Origin: an uncultured Eubacteriales bacterium
GTDB taxonomy: Bacteria > Bacillota > Clostridia > Oscillospirales > Butyricicoccaceae
Length of the DNA stretch: 15,993 bases
Direction of reading: 5' to 3'
Assembly: GCA_910586105.1 (NCBI GenBank)
Contig: CAJUGU010000095.1
Coordinates: 1 to 15,993, forward strand
A model generated the notes under the pieces. It did no database searches. It saw only the letters and a program-made list of their open reading frames with translations, and was not told the DNA's origin. Shown piece after piece: positions 5,620-11,891 of the stretch; the stretch's first letter is position 1; the number at the start of each line of letters is the position of its first letter. The position numbers and the translations under genes were made by a program.

Positions 5620-6477
5620 ATGAAGATCCGGATCACTACCGAAAGCAGCTGCGATATCCCCGCCGCGCTCTGCGCGGCTCAGGGGATCCGTACCGTGCCG
5701 TTCAGCGTCAGTTTCCCCGACCGCTCAGTTTACGACAACAGCATCCCCGTTGAGGAGATCTTTGCGTTCTTTGAACGCACCCATACCATCCCCAAAACCA
5801 GCGCCGTCAACCCCGATCAGTATACCGGATTTTGGGATGCCATTTTAGACGAAGATCCCGATGCGGCGATCCTGCACGTCGGGTATTCTTCGGCCTGCTC
5901 CTGCTCGTTTCAAAATTCCAGGATCGGCCGAGAGGACTGCAAGCGTCCCGAACGGATCCGGCTGGTTGATTCGCTGAACGTTTCCTGCGGGTTGGGCAAT
6001 CTCGTGCGCAAAGCCGCTCAGCTGCTGAACGCGTATCCGGACGATGATCTGGATACGCTGGCCGGACGCGTCGAAGCATTCGTGGATAAGACCCGGATGA
6101 TGTTCGTCCCCGATCGTCTCGATTTCCTTGCCGCAGGGGGGAGGGTCTCCAATGCCGCCGCCCTCGGCGCGACCCTCCTGCGGCTCAAGCCCCGGATCGA
6201 TATCGTCCGCGGGGAGTTGATCGCTGCAAAAAAATATCGTGGGACGATGTCGAAAGTCATTCCCCACCTCATTGCCGATTTCCTCAAAGGACGGCGGTTC
6301 GATCTGTCCGATGTGTATATGATCCACGCCGCGGGAGCCGCGCAGGAAGCCCTCGAACGGATGCGCGAGCTGCTGCGCGGCCATGGGTTCCAAAATATCC
6401 ATGATTGGGATCTCGGCTGCGTCATGACGGTTCACGGCGGAAAAGGCGCGGTCGGGCTTTCGGCGACCGAGATTTAA
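5620..6477 (+). CDS. DegV family (FakB-like fatty-acid-binding) protein
   Basis: This 285-aa protein matches the usual length of DegV proteins. These hold a fatty acid and, as FakB, present it to the kinase FakA for phospholipid synthesis. Family landmarks are visible: TTESSCDIP at the N-terminus (family: DSxxDLP), IPKTSAVNP (T60), HVGYSSACS (residues 86-94), VPDRLDFLAAGGRVSNA (family: LxYLxxGGRI), and VHGGKGAVGL with H272 (family: HxGPGAxG). The Thr/Ser/His set probably contacts the carboxylate. The segment after the serine loop, SFQNSRIGREDCKRP, departs from the usual SGTYQSA pattern, so the ligand may differ. Start ATG 5620 was chosen for GAGG at 5608-5611 and because the promoter excludes earlier ATGs. 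The gene stands alone with its own promoter and terminators. Confidence 0.88.
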   Translation: MKIRITTESSCDIPAALCAAQGIRTVPFSVSFPDRSVYDNSIPVEEIFAFFERTHTIPKTSAVNPDQYTGFWDAILDEDPDAAILHVGYSSACSCSFQNSRIGREDCKRPERIRLVDSLNVSCGLGNLVRKAAQLLNAYPDDDLDTLAGRVEAFVDKTRMMFVPDRLDFLAAGGRVSNAAALGATLLRLKPRIDIVRGELIAAKKYRGTMSKVIPHLIADFLKGRRFDLSDVYMIHAAGAAQEALERMRELLRGHGFQNIHDWDLGCVMTVHGGKGAVGLSATEI

Positions 6478-6638
6478 AGGGCCGCATAAAATCGGGTTTG
6501 TTCCGCCGCGCCCCTCGCCGGGGAGGCGTCCTGCGCGGACAGCGCCCCTACGCGGGGAGCGGAAGGACTCCGTTTCTTCATTTTACCATCTTTTCGTAAA
6601 GATGTATGGCCCCTCCTTCGGCGGTTTTGGACAGAGGG

Positions 6639-6669
6639 AAAGCCGGGGCGGAGATCCGTCCCGGCTTTT
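6639..6669 (+). terminator. Rho-independent terminator, degV-family gene
   Basis: AAAGCCGGGGCGG (6639-6651) pairs with CCGTCCCGGCTTT (6656-6668) with one G-T wobble and a 4-base loop, ending in TTTT. It lies about 160 bases after the degV-family stop. Confidence 0.75.
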
Positions 6670-6810
6670 GGTTGGATGCGTTATGCCGGATCGCAGTACA
6701 GGAAGGTCACGATCTCCGCACGCGTGCAAGCGGTATCCGGCGAGAATACGCTGCGTCCCGCGGACGCCCTATTCAGGATATAACAAGGCGTTGTTTCCAC
6801 ATTTCAAAAC

Positions 6811-6859
6811 AAACCGCCCCGGTAAAGTGAGGCTGACACTTTGCCGGGGCGGTTTTGAC
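6811..6859. terminator. Strong, possibly bidirectional terminator with 19-bp stem
   Basis: Bases 6811-6829 pair with 6837-6855 over 19 bp with one G-T wobble and a 7-base loop. The ends are AAACCGCCCC and GGGGCGGTTT. On the plus strand TTTTG follows. On the minus strand TTTGTTTTG follows. It could stop both rightward transcripts and leftward transcripts of the lacI-like gene. Confidence 0.75.
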
Positions 6860-6892
6860 ACTCGCGTTCAAACAATTTTGCCGATCCTGCCC

Positions 6893-6924
6893 CTTCGTCC
6901 CGCCGTCCTTTTGGCGGGACGAAG
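6893..6924. repeat. 12-bp perfect inverted repeat
   Basis: CTTCGTCCCGCC (6893-6904) and GGCGGGACGAAG (6913-6924) form a perfect 12-bp stem with an 8-base, T-rich loop. There is no T-tract after it on the plus strand. It may be part of a dispersed intergenic element together with the palindromes just downstream. Confidence 0.5.
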
Positions 6925-6981
6925 ACACAAGCATAAGCGGCTTTGACCGCACCAATCCCGCCCGCAGGCGAGAAAGGGATT

Positions 6982-7043
6982 CCAAAGGGACGAGTCCCTT
7001 TGGCGCCGTCCGCGCAGGACCGGGGGTCCAGGGGCAGAGCCCC
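6982..7043. repeat. GC-rich palindromes of dispersed-repeat type
   Basis: CCAAAGGGAC (6982-6991) is followed by its inverse GTCCCTTTGG (6994-7003). GGGGC-AGA-GCCCC lies at 7031-7043. The word GGGCAGAGC reappears, inverted, at the right edge of the window (15967-15975), just after the SDR gene. Such words between genes are typical of dispersed palindromic repeats. Confidence 0.45.
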
Positions 7044-7056
7044 GGCGCCAGCAGCG

Positions 7057-8103
7057 TCAGCGGTACCCGCCGTTCTCCTCCTGAGTATTATACCGGAATT
7101 TGATCTCGATATCCGTCGCGTAAACGCGCCGGTCCGGCGACTGGTGGCGCGTCAAATATTGATACAGCAGCTTGAGCGGCAGCGAGCCTTGCGTCCGCAC
7201 CTCCTGCCCGATCGCAAAATCGACAACGCCCTCGCAGATCATCCGCAGGTTGTCCGAAGTCAGGTCGTGTACGACCACATGCACTTTCCCGGCGACCCCG
7301 GCGCGCTGCACCGCCCGGAAAACGCCGGTCCGTACCGCCGTCGACGGATAAATACCGGTCAGCATCGGGTTGCTTTCCAGCTCGCGCAGCACCGTCCGCT
7401 CAATCAGCTCGGAATCCTGATAGCACGACACCGGCGGCAGGAGCTGGATCCCCGGATAGCTTTCCGCCATCTCCTCCGTAAAGCCGCTCAGCCGCTGGCT
7501 GTCCGCATAATGCCCGGATTGCTGGTCAATGATCGGCAGCACCATCCCCCGCCCGCCGAGCGCCAGCCCCATCAACGCCGCCGCCGCGCGTCCGGCCGCG
7601 ATGCTGTCCTGCCCAACATAGGCCAGACGGCTGGAATCCTCTATGTCGGTGTTCACCGTGACGACCGGTATCCCGCGCTCGGTGAGCGAGTCGATGCGTT
7701 CGCGCACCCGTTCGGACGCCAACGGCGCAAGCACCAAACCGTCCACATGCAGGCTTTCGACCAGTTCGTCGATCAGCGCGAGCTGTAGTTTGGGCTCGCG
7801 TTTTTCCTGCACGCGCACGATCGTTTCCACCGGCAACAGCTCCTGCGTGGGATAGGTGCGGAAAATATCCGAAAGGATCTGCATGAACGGCGACGCCGCC
7901 GAATGCAATACGACGCCGATACGCACCGTGCGGTCGGCAATCACGGGGCGCAGCCGCGGTGAAATATACCCCATCTGCCGCGCCGTCTCCTGGATCTGCG
8001 CGGCGACTTCGGGACGGATCCCCTTTTTATTATGCAGGGCGCGGTCGACCGTACCACGGGATACGCCGCACGCATCTGCGATCTGCTGAATCGTTACAGC
8101 CAT
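7057..8103 (-). CDS. LacI-family transcriptional regulator with periplasmic-binding-protein-like sensor domain
   Basis: This 348-aa protein has the LacI-type helix-turn-helix at residues 4-23 (TIQQIADACGVSRGTVDRAL), the hinge segment QETARQMGY (38-46), and a type-I periplasmic-binding-protein fold from about residue 60 (RIGVVLHSAASPFMQ, DGLVLAPL, IPVVTVNTDI, YVGQDSIAAGRAAAALM). The sensor resembles the Peripla_BP_4 family, as does the sugar-binding lipoprotein of the neighbouring operon, so it may sense the same or a related sugar. ATG 8103 follows GGAGGAGG (8110-8117). The gene diverges from the ABC operon across about 1 kb. By inference it represses or activates that operon and itself through palindromes in the interval. 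The ligand is unknown. Confidence 0.9.
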   Translation of the reverse strand: MAVTIQQIADACGVSRGTVDRALHNKKGIRPEVAAQIQETARQMGYISPRLRPVIADRTVRIGVVLHSAASPFMQILSDIFRTYPTQELLPVETIVRVQEKREPKLQLALIDELVESLHVDGLVLAPLASERVRERIDSLTERGIPVVTVNTDIEDSSRLAYVGQDSIAAGRAAAALMGLALGGRGMVLPIIDQQSGHYADSQRLSGFTEEMAESYPGIQLLPPVSCYQDSELIERTVLRELESNPMLTGIYPSTAVRTGVFRAVQRAGVAGKVHVVVHDLTSDNLRMICEGVVDFAIGQEVRTQGSLPLKLLYQYLTRHQSPDRRVYATDIEIKFRYNTQEENGGYR

Positions 8104-8152
8104 CTTCTGCCTCCTCCATTTTGGTTCCTGTTCCCCTGTTTCCTTTTCTTGC

Positions 8153-8225
8153 CCGGGCCCGCGCGCCTATCCGGAAGCCCCCCGCTGCGCAAACGCCCCG
8201 GTTTCCTGTCCGGGCCCGCGCGCCT
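8153..8225. repeat. 16-bp direct repeat, 57 bp apart
   Basis: CCGGGCCCGCGCGCCT occurs at 8153-8168 and 8210-8225. Each copy is followed by a CCGGAAG-like word (TATCCGGAAGCC and GCCGGAAGGC). A more decayed version (GCCGGAAGCC) follows near 8293-8302. The role is unknown. Confidence 0.5.
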
Positions 8226-8343
8226 GCCGGAAGGCTTTGCCGTCCCGCGCCGCGTTAGCATTCCCTGCTCCCGGCCATGGGCCTGCGTATCCGCCGGAAG
8301 CCTTTTCCGCCCACCTGCGCAGGCGCTTCCTGATTTCTAACAG

Positions 8344-8360
8344 TTTGCCATAAATGCAAA
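8344..8360. promoter_or_regulatory. TTTGC-N7-GCAAA inverted repeat upstream of the lacI-like gene
   Basis: Perfect arms TTTGC (8344-8348) and GCAAA (8356-8360) flank seven AT-rich bases. A related repeat lies at 8768-8784 near the ABC operon. Read on the minus strand here and the plus strand there, both contain TTTATGGCAA. This makes a shared operator for the LacI-type protein plausible. Confidence 0.35.
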
Positions 8361-8374
8361 AAGATTGCAAGTAC

Positions 8375-8414
8375 CGCCCCACCCTTAAGGGTGGGGCGCG
8401 TCTGTACAGACGCG
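8375..8414. repeat. Two abutting perfect palindromes (24 bp and 18 bp)
   Basis: Bases 8375-8398 are a perfect 24-bp palindrome centred on CCCTTAAGGG. Bases 8397-8414 are a perfect 18-bp palindrome, CGCGTCTGTACAGACGCG. They share two bases. There is no T-tract, so a terminator is unlikely. The tight double-palindrome form suggests a REP-like or dispersed intergenic element. Confidence 0.6.
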
Positions 8415-8707
8415 TCTCGCGCTTTTGGTTATTATACCATCATTTCCACTGGTTGAAAAGTGCAAAACCGGCATTTTGCCGAAAACCATCCATTTCGGCG
8501 CGCCCGTGAAAGCACGCGGAGCATTACAAGCCCCTTGCGCGCCATTTTCGCAGGCCGCAGGCGGACCGGTCGCAGCCCCGGGCCCAAACGCGCCCGCCGC
8601 AGCCGGTCGAGGCTCCCCCCTATGCACTTCAGCGCGCAGGCAGCCGCCTTGCCGTCCTGCGCATCCGCCTGCGGGGAGCCAAAACCACGCAGCCCCCGTG
8701 AAAACAT

Positions 8708-8755
8708 AGGCGGTTTGCACGAGCATTTCACGTGAAATTCCGTGCTCTACCGCCT
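8708..8755. promoter_or_regulatory. 48-bp dyad with perfect TTTCACGTGAAA core, candidate LacI-type operator
   Basis: TTTCACGTGAAA (8726-8737) is a perfect 12-bp palindrome with a central CG, as LacI-family operators often have. Outer arms AGGCGGT (8708-8714) and ACCGCCT (8749-8755) are exactly symmetric about the same centre. A 10-of-12 match, TTTCACGATAAA, lies at 8800-8811. The binding protein is inferred, not shown. Confidence 0.45.
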
Positions 8756-8863
8756 TTTGACGTGTTTTTGCCTATTTATGGCAAGAGTATTTTGTCTATT
8801 TTCACGATAAAAGGCACGGAAAAATGATAGTTTCCCGAAAAGATTGCACAAGCACGGAAAATG
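8738..8863. repeat. GCACGGAA word repeated three times
   Basis: GCACGGAAAAATG (8814-8826) and GCACGGAAAATG (8852-8863) are direct repeats 38 bp apart. The inverted core TTCCGTGC lies at 8738-8745. All are in the AT-richer control region before the ABC operon and could be sites for a second regulator. Confidence 0.4.
8768..8784. promoter_or_regulatory. TTGCC-N7-GGCAA inverted repeat upstream of the ABC operon
   Basis: Arms TTGCC (8768-8772) and GGCAA (8780-8784) flank TATTTAT. Its similarity to the repeat at 8344-8360 on the lacI-like side is the reason to list it. The regulator is unknown. Confidence 0.35.
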
Positions 8864-8879
8864 TGTTAAGTTCTAATCA

Positions 8880-9100
8880 GGCAAAACCTCAGGGTTTGCG
8901 GAACCCGGAAATTCAGCGGTTTTTCGCCTGGGCACAGGCGTGCAGCCGCCCGGGAGGCGGCTGCGCGGATCCTTTTTCTTCTTCTTCTCACTCCCGCTCG
9001 GTTTCCCGCCAGCTCTGGCGGGAAGCCAAAACGGGCAAGGATAACTGACAGCCCGATCCACGTATCCCCGGACGGGGGATCCCGTCCAGAATCCATAAAA
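8880..9100 (+). ncRNA. Candidate structured leader of the ABC operon with five successive hairpins
   Basis: Hairpins can be drawn at 8892-8906 (GGGTT/AACCC), 8925-8940 (CGCCTG/CAGGCG), 8939-8967 (12 bp, with U-tract), 9003-9024 (TTCCCGCCA/TGGCGGGAA) and 9070-9087 (GGACGGG/CCCGTCC). The ribosome site follows at 9103. This density, with an intrinsic terminator in the middle, suggests an attenuator-type leader, or a small RNA ending near 8986 followed by a separate operon start. I do not recognise a known riboswitch class. A weak promoter-like TTGCAC (8844-8849) lies upstream, but its -10 is unclear. Confidence 0.35.
8939..8986 (+). terminator. Intrinsic terminator inside the ABC operon leader
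   Basis: CGTGCAGCCGCC (8939-8950) pairs with GGCGGCTGCGCG (8956-8967), 12 bp with one wobble and a 5-base loop. The pyrimidine tract TTTTTCTTCTTCTTC (8972-8986) follows. It lies about 135 bases before the lipoprotein ATG, with no plus-strand gene upstream of it since 6477. Confidence 0.55.
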
Positions 9101-9118
9101 CTAAGGAGAATGATGAAC

Positions 9119-10159
9119 ATGAGAAAGATTTTGGCAATGCTCCTCGCAGCCGGTATGCTGTGCGGGACGCTCGCAGGCTGCGGCAGCGGCGACGGCGGCG
9201 ACAACGGCGGTTCTTCGGCAGACACCAGCGGCGGCGGCGCGGACAGCTCCGGCGGTTCCGGCTCCGGCACCAGCATTACGCTCATCATGTCCCAGCGCGA
9301 CGAGTTCCTCAGCGAGCTCGAATCCGCGGCGATCGGCGCGGCGAACGACCTGGGCGTACAGCTGACCACGCAGGACGCGAACTCGGACACGAGCAAGATG
9401 CTCCAGTACATCGAGACCGCGAAGAACGCGGGCGAAAAGGCGATCATCATCAACATGGTCGACCCGGAGACCGCTGCGCAGTGTGTTGAATCCGCAGGCG
9501 ACATGAAGGTCGTTTTTGTAAACCGTTATCCGTCCGACCCGTCTGTCCTGAATGAAAACGCGGTCTACGTCGGCTCCGACGAAATGACCTCGGGCAAGTT
9601 CCAGGGCGAATTCCTGTCCGAATACTTCAAGTCGCAGGGCAAGACCGAGATCAGCTACATCCTGCTCAACGGCATCATCGGCCAGACCTCGACCACCAAC
9701 CGCACGCTGTCCGTGATGAAGGCGCTGGAAGACGGCGGCATCACCGCGACCGAGGCTTCAGCCCCGCTGGCCTGCGATTACGACCGCGCGACCGCGATGG
9801 ACATGATCTCCCCGCTGGTCGACACCGTTTCGTATGACTGCATCATTTCCAACAACGACGCGATGGCGCTGGGCGCGATCGAAGCGATGAAGAGCAAGGG
9901 CATCGACCCAACCGCGATCCCGATCGTCGGCATCGACGCTTCCACCGACGGCCGCGAATCCATCAAGAACGGCGAGCTCATGATGAGCGTTTACCAGAAC
10001 CCGTTCGGCCAGGGCGAAGGCGCGCTGCGCGCGGCGCTCAACCTGATCGACGGCAAGCCGATCAACGACGGCACCTCTTATGAGACCGACGAGACCGGCA
10101 ACATCGTCTGGATCCCCTTCGAGCCCGTCACCATCGACAACGTAGCCGATTACGACTGA
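9119..10159 (+). CDS. Sugar ABC transporter substrate-binding lipoprotein (Peripla_BP_4, RbsB/MglB-like)
   Basis: This is a 346-aa exported lipoprotein. The signal peptide MRKILAMLLAAGMLCGTLAGC carries a lipobox LAGC with lipidated C21. A Gly/Ser/Asp linker follows (about 22-45), then a two-lobe sugar-binding domain: ITLIMSQRDEFLSELESAA, IIINMVDPETAAQCV, VVFVNRYPSD, VYVGSDEMTSGKFQGEFL, NGIIGQTSTTNRT, IISNNDAMALGAIEAM and PIVGIDASTDGRESI. The NNDAMALGA and VGIDA words are typical of the galactose/ribose-binding family. It would capture a monosaccharide-sized ligand outside the membrane. Three ATGs are close (9110, 9113, 9119). The last has the best distance from AAGGAG (9103-9108). It is the first gene of an RbsB-A-C type operon. 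The kdu genes downstream make a sugar acid a reasonable guess for the ligand. Confidence 0.92.
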   Translation: MRKILAMLLAAGMLCGTLAGCGSGDGGDNGGSSADTSGGGADSSGGSGSGTSITLIMSQRDEFLSELESAAIGAANDLGVQLTTQDANSDTSKMLQYIETAKNAGEKAIIINMVDPETAAQCVESAGDMKVVFVNRYPSDPSVLNENAVYVGSDEMTSGKFQGEFLSEYFKSQGKTEISYILLNGIIGQTSTTNRTLSVMKALEDGGITATEASAPLACDYDRATAMDMISPLVDTVSYDCIISNNDAMALGAIEAMKSKGIDPTAIPIVGIDASTDGRESIKNGELMMSVYQNPFGQGEGALRAALNLIDGKPINDGTSYETDETGNIVWIPFEPVTIDNVADYD

Positions 10160-10215
10160 TCGTAACCGTTCCGCCGTCCGGACCGGAACCGGCTCTGAGA
10201 TTCCACAGTAAGCAG

Positions 10216-10244
10216 AGGGACATTGTGCGCAATGTCCCTTTCTT
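10216..10244 (+). terminator. Intergenic hairpin between binding-protein and ATPase genes, probable partial terminator
   Basis: AGGGACATTG (10216-10225) pairs perfectly with CAATGTCCCT (10230-10239), followed by TTTCTT. A 10-bp stem in this place is common in ABC operons. It protects the binding-protein mRNA and lowers expression of the ATPase and permease genes. Confidence 0.7.
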
Positions 10245-10362
10245 AAAAGCTCCCCCCGCACGCCGCGCAGCCGCGCGGCGGTTCCCCCCGTACACCCGGC
10301 GGCCTGTCCCTGCGGCAGACCGGCGGACCGACACAAATAAAAGACGCAGAGGTGAAGAAGAA

Positions 10363-11874
10363 GTGAGTCAAGAGTATATCCTGGAAATGACCGACATCGT
10401 TAAGGAATTCCCAGGCGTGCGCGCCCTCAAGGGCGTGCAGCTCAAGGTAAGGCCCGGTACGGTGCACACGCTGATGGGCGAAAACGGCGCGGGCAAATCT
10501 ACGCTGATGAAGTGCCTGATCGGCATCCATCCCCCCACGAGCGGCAAGATCGTGTTTGAGGGGAAGGAGATCCATTTCAAGACGACGCTGGAGGCCCTGA
10601 ACTCGGGGATCTCAATGATCCATCAGGAGCTGTCCCCGGTACCCGAGCGCAGCGTTGCCGAAAACCTGTGGCTGGGCCGCGTGCCGCTGAAGGCGGGCAT
10701 CATGGTCGACCACAAGAAAATGTATGAGGACAGCCTTGCGCTGTTCCAGAAGCTGGGTCTTGACGTGGACCCGGGCGCGAAAATGGGCGATCTGTCCGTT
10801 GCAAAGATGCAGATGGTCGAGATCGCAAAGGCGGTATCTTACGACAGTAAGATCGTTGTCATGGACGAACCGACTTCGGCCCTGACCGACGCGGAGGTCG
10901 AGCACCTGTTCCGCATCATTGAGGAGCTGAAGGCGAAGAACGTCGCCATTATTTACATATCCCACAAGATGGACGAGATCTTCCGCATTTCGGACGACAT
11001 CACCATCTACCGGGACGGCGAATACATCGCCACCGACCGCGCGGAAAACCTGACCCAGGATAAGCTGATCACCCTGATGGTCGGGCGCGAGGTCACCGAG
11101 ATGTTCCCCAAGGTCGAATGCCCGATCGGCGACACCATCCTGAAGGTCGAGCATCTTGCCGCCGGGCGCGCGGTGAAGGACGTTTCCTTCGAGCTGCACC
11201 GCGGCGAGATCCTCGGCTTTGCGGGGCTGGTCGGCGCGGGGCGTACCGAGACGGTCGAGACCATCTTCGGTATGCGTACCAAGACCGGCGGCAAGATTTA
11301 TAAGGATGGGCAGGAGCTTGAGATCAAGTCGCCCGAGCAGGCGATCGCGCACAAGATCGCGCTGCTGACCGAAGACCGCCGCGGCAACGGCATCGTCGGC
11401 CTGCTGAGCATCAAAGAAAACACGGTACTTGCAAGCCTGAAAAATTACGGTTTCCCACTCAACGACAAGAAAATGAGCGAGGATACCGAGGAATATGTAA
11501 AAAAGCTGAACACAAAAACGCCCACGATTATGACCCCGATCCAGAACCTTTCGGGCGGCAACCAGCAGAAGGTGCTGGTCGGCCGCTGGCTGCTGACCGA
11601 CCCGGACATCCTGATCGTTGACGAGCCGACCCGCGGGATCGACGTCGGCGCAAAGGCGGAGATCCATTCGCTGATCACGCGGCTGGCGGGCGAAGGCAAA
11701 GCGATCATCATGATCTCCTCCGAGCTGCCGGAGGTCATGGGCATGAGCGACCGGATCGTCGTCATGCATGAAGGCATCATGACCGCCGTGGTCGACCGCA
11801 AGGATTTTTCATCCGAGCTGATCCTGAAATACGCTACCAGCGAGGAGCCTTATGACCCCGCTGCCGGAAATTAA
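10363..11874 (+). CDS. Sugar ABC transporter double ATP-binding subunit (RbsA/MglA-like)
   Basis: This 503-aa protein has two fused nucleotide-binding domains, as in RbsA/MglA. The first has Walker A GENGAGKS (39-46), signature LSVAKMQ (144-150), Walker B VVMDEP (165-170) and switch H201 (ISHKMDE). The second has a degenerate Walker A, GLVGAGRT (288-295, no lysine), a full signature LSGGNQQ (396-402) and LIVDEP (417-422). One composite ATP site is therefore canonical (first Walker A with second signature) and the other is degenerate on both faces, as expected in this family. GTG 10363 is chosen because AGGTG (10350-10354) lies eight bases upstream and homologues start with the same EYILEM segment. 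It couples ATP hydrolysis to import through the permease that follows. Confidence 0.93.
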   Translation: MSQEYILEMTDIVKEFPGVRALKGVQLKVRPGTVHTLMGENGAGKSTLMKCLIGIHPPTSGKIVFEGKEIHFKTTLEALNSGISMIHQELSPVPERSVAENLWLGRVPLKAGIMVDHKKMYEDSLALFQKLGLDVDPGAKMGDLSVAKMQMVEIAKAVSYDSKIVVMDEPTSALTDAEVEHLFRIIEELKAKNVAIIYISHKMDEIFRISDDITIYRDGEYIATDRAENLTQDKLITLMVGREVTEMFPKVECPIGDTILKVEHLAAGRAVKDVSFELHRGEILGFAGLVGAGRTETVETIFGMRTKTGGKIYKDGQELEIKSPEQAIAHKIALLTEDRRGNGIVGLLSIKENTVLASLKNYGFPLNDKKMSEDTEEYVKKLNTKTPTIMTPIQNLSGGNQQKVLVGRWLLTDPDILIVDEPTRGIDVGAKAEIHSLITRLAGEGKAIIMISSELPEVMGMSDRIVVMHEGIMTAVVDRKDFSSELILKYATSEEPYDPAAGN

Positions 11875-11891
11875 GAAAGAAGGGTAATAGT

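Larger units (their letters stand above)
6478..7056. other. Gene-free interval between degV-like and lacI-like genes, rich in hairpins
   Basis: No frame with family resemblance or a good ribosome site is seen here. The interval holds two terminators (6639-6669, 6811-6859), a 12-bp hairpin (6893-6924) and short GC-rich palindromes (6982-7043) resembling dispersed intergenic repeats. It begins with GC-rich inverted sequence at 6508-6565. Confidence 0.6.
8104..9118. other. 1-kb gene-free regulatory interval between lacI-like gene and ABC operon
   Basis: No frame here has a ribosome site, family resemblance or plausible composition. The GC-rich left half (8150-8700) holds a 16-bp direct repeat, a TTTGC/GCAAA inverted repeat and a double palindrome. 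The AT-richer part (8700-8880) holds palindromes and repeated GCACGGAAAA words. The last 230 bases hold a series of hairpins with an intrinsic terminator before the lipoprotein gene. Confidence 0.6.

Noticed and set aside
6943..7788. 281-codon plus-strand frame over the lacI-like gene
   Set aside because: It is antisense to a clear LacI-family regulator, its sequence is Arg/His/Gln-rich as expected of a shadow, and there is no ribosome site.
8385..8726. Minus- and plus-strand frames in the 1-kb gap before the ABC operon
   Set aside because: They overlap each other on both strands, lack ribosome sites, have GC-driven composition and cover the palindromes.
10225..10362. N-terminal extension of the ATPase gene to ATG 10225
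   Set aside because: The extension is Arg/Pro-rich, begins inside the intergenic hairpin, and is unlike RbsA proteins. GTG 10363 has a proper ribosome site.
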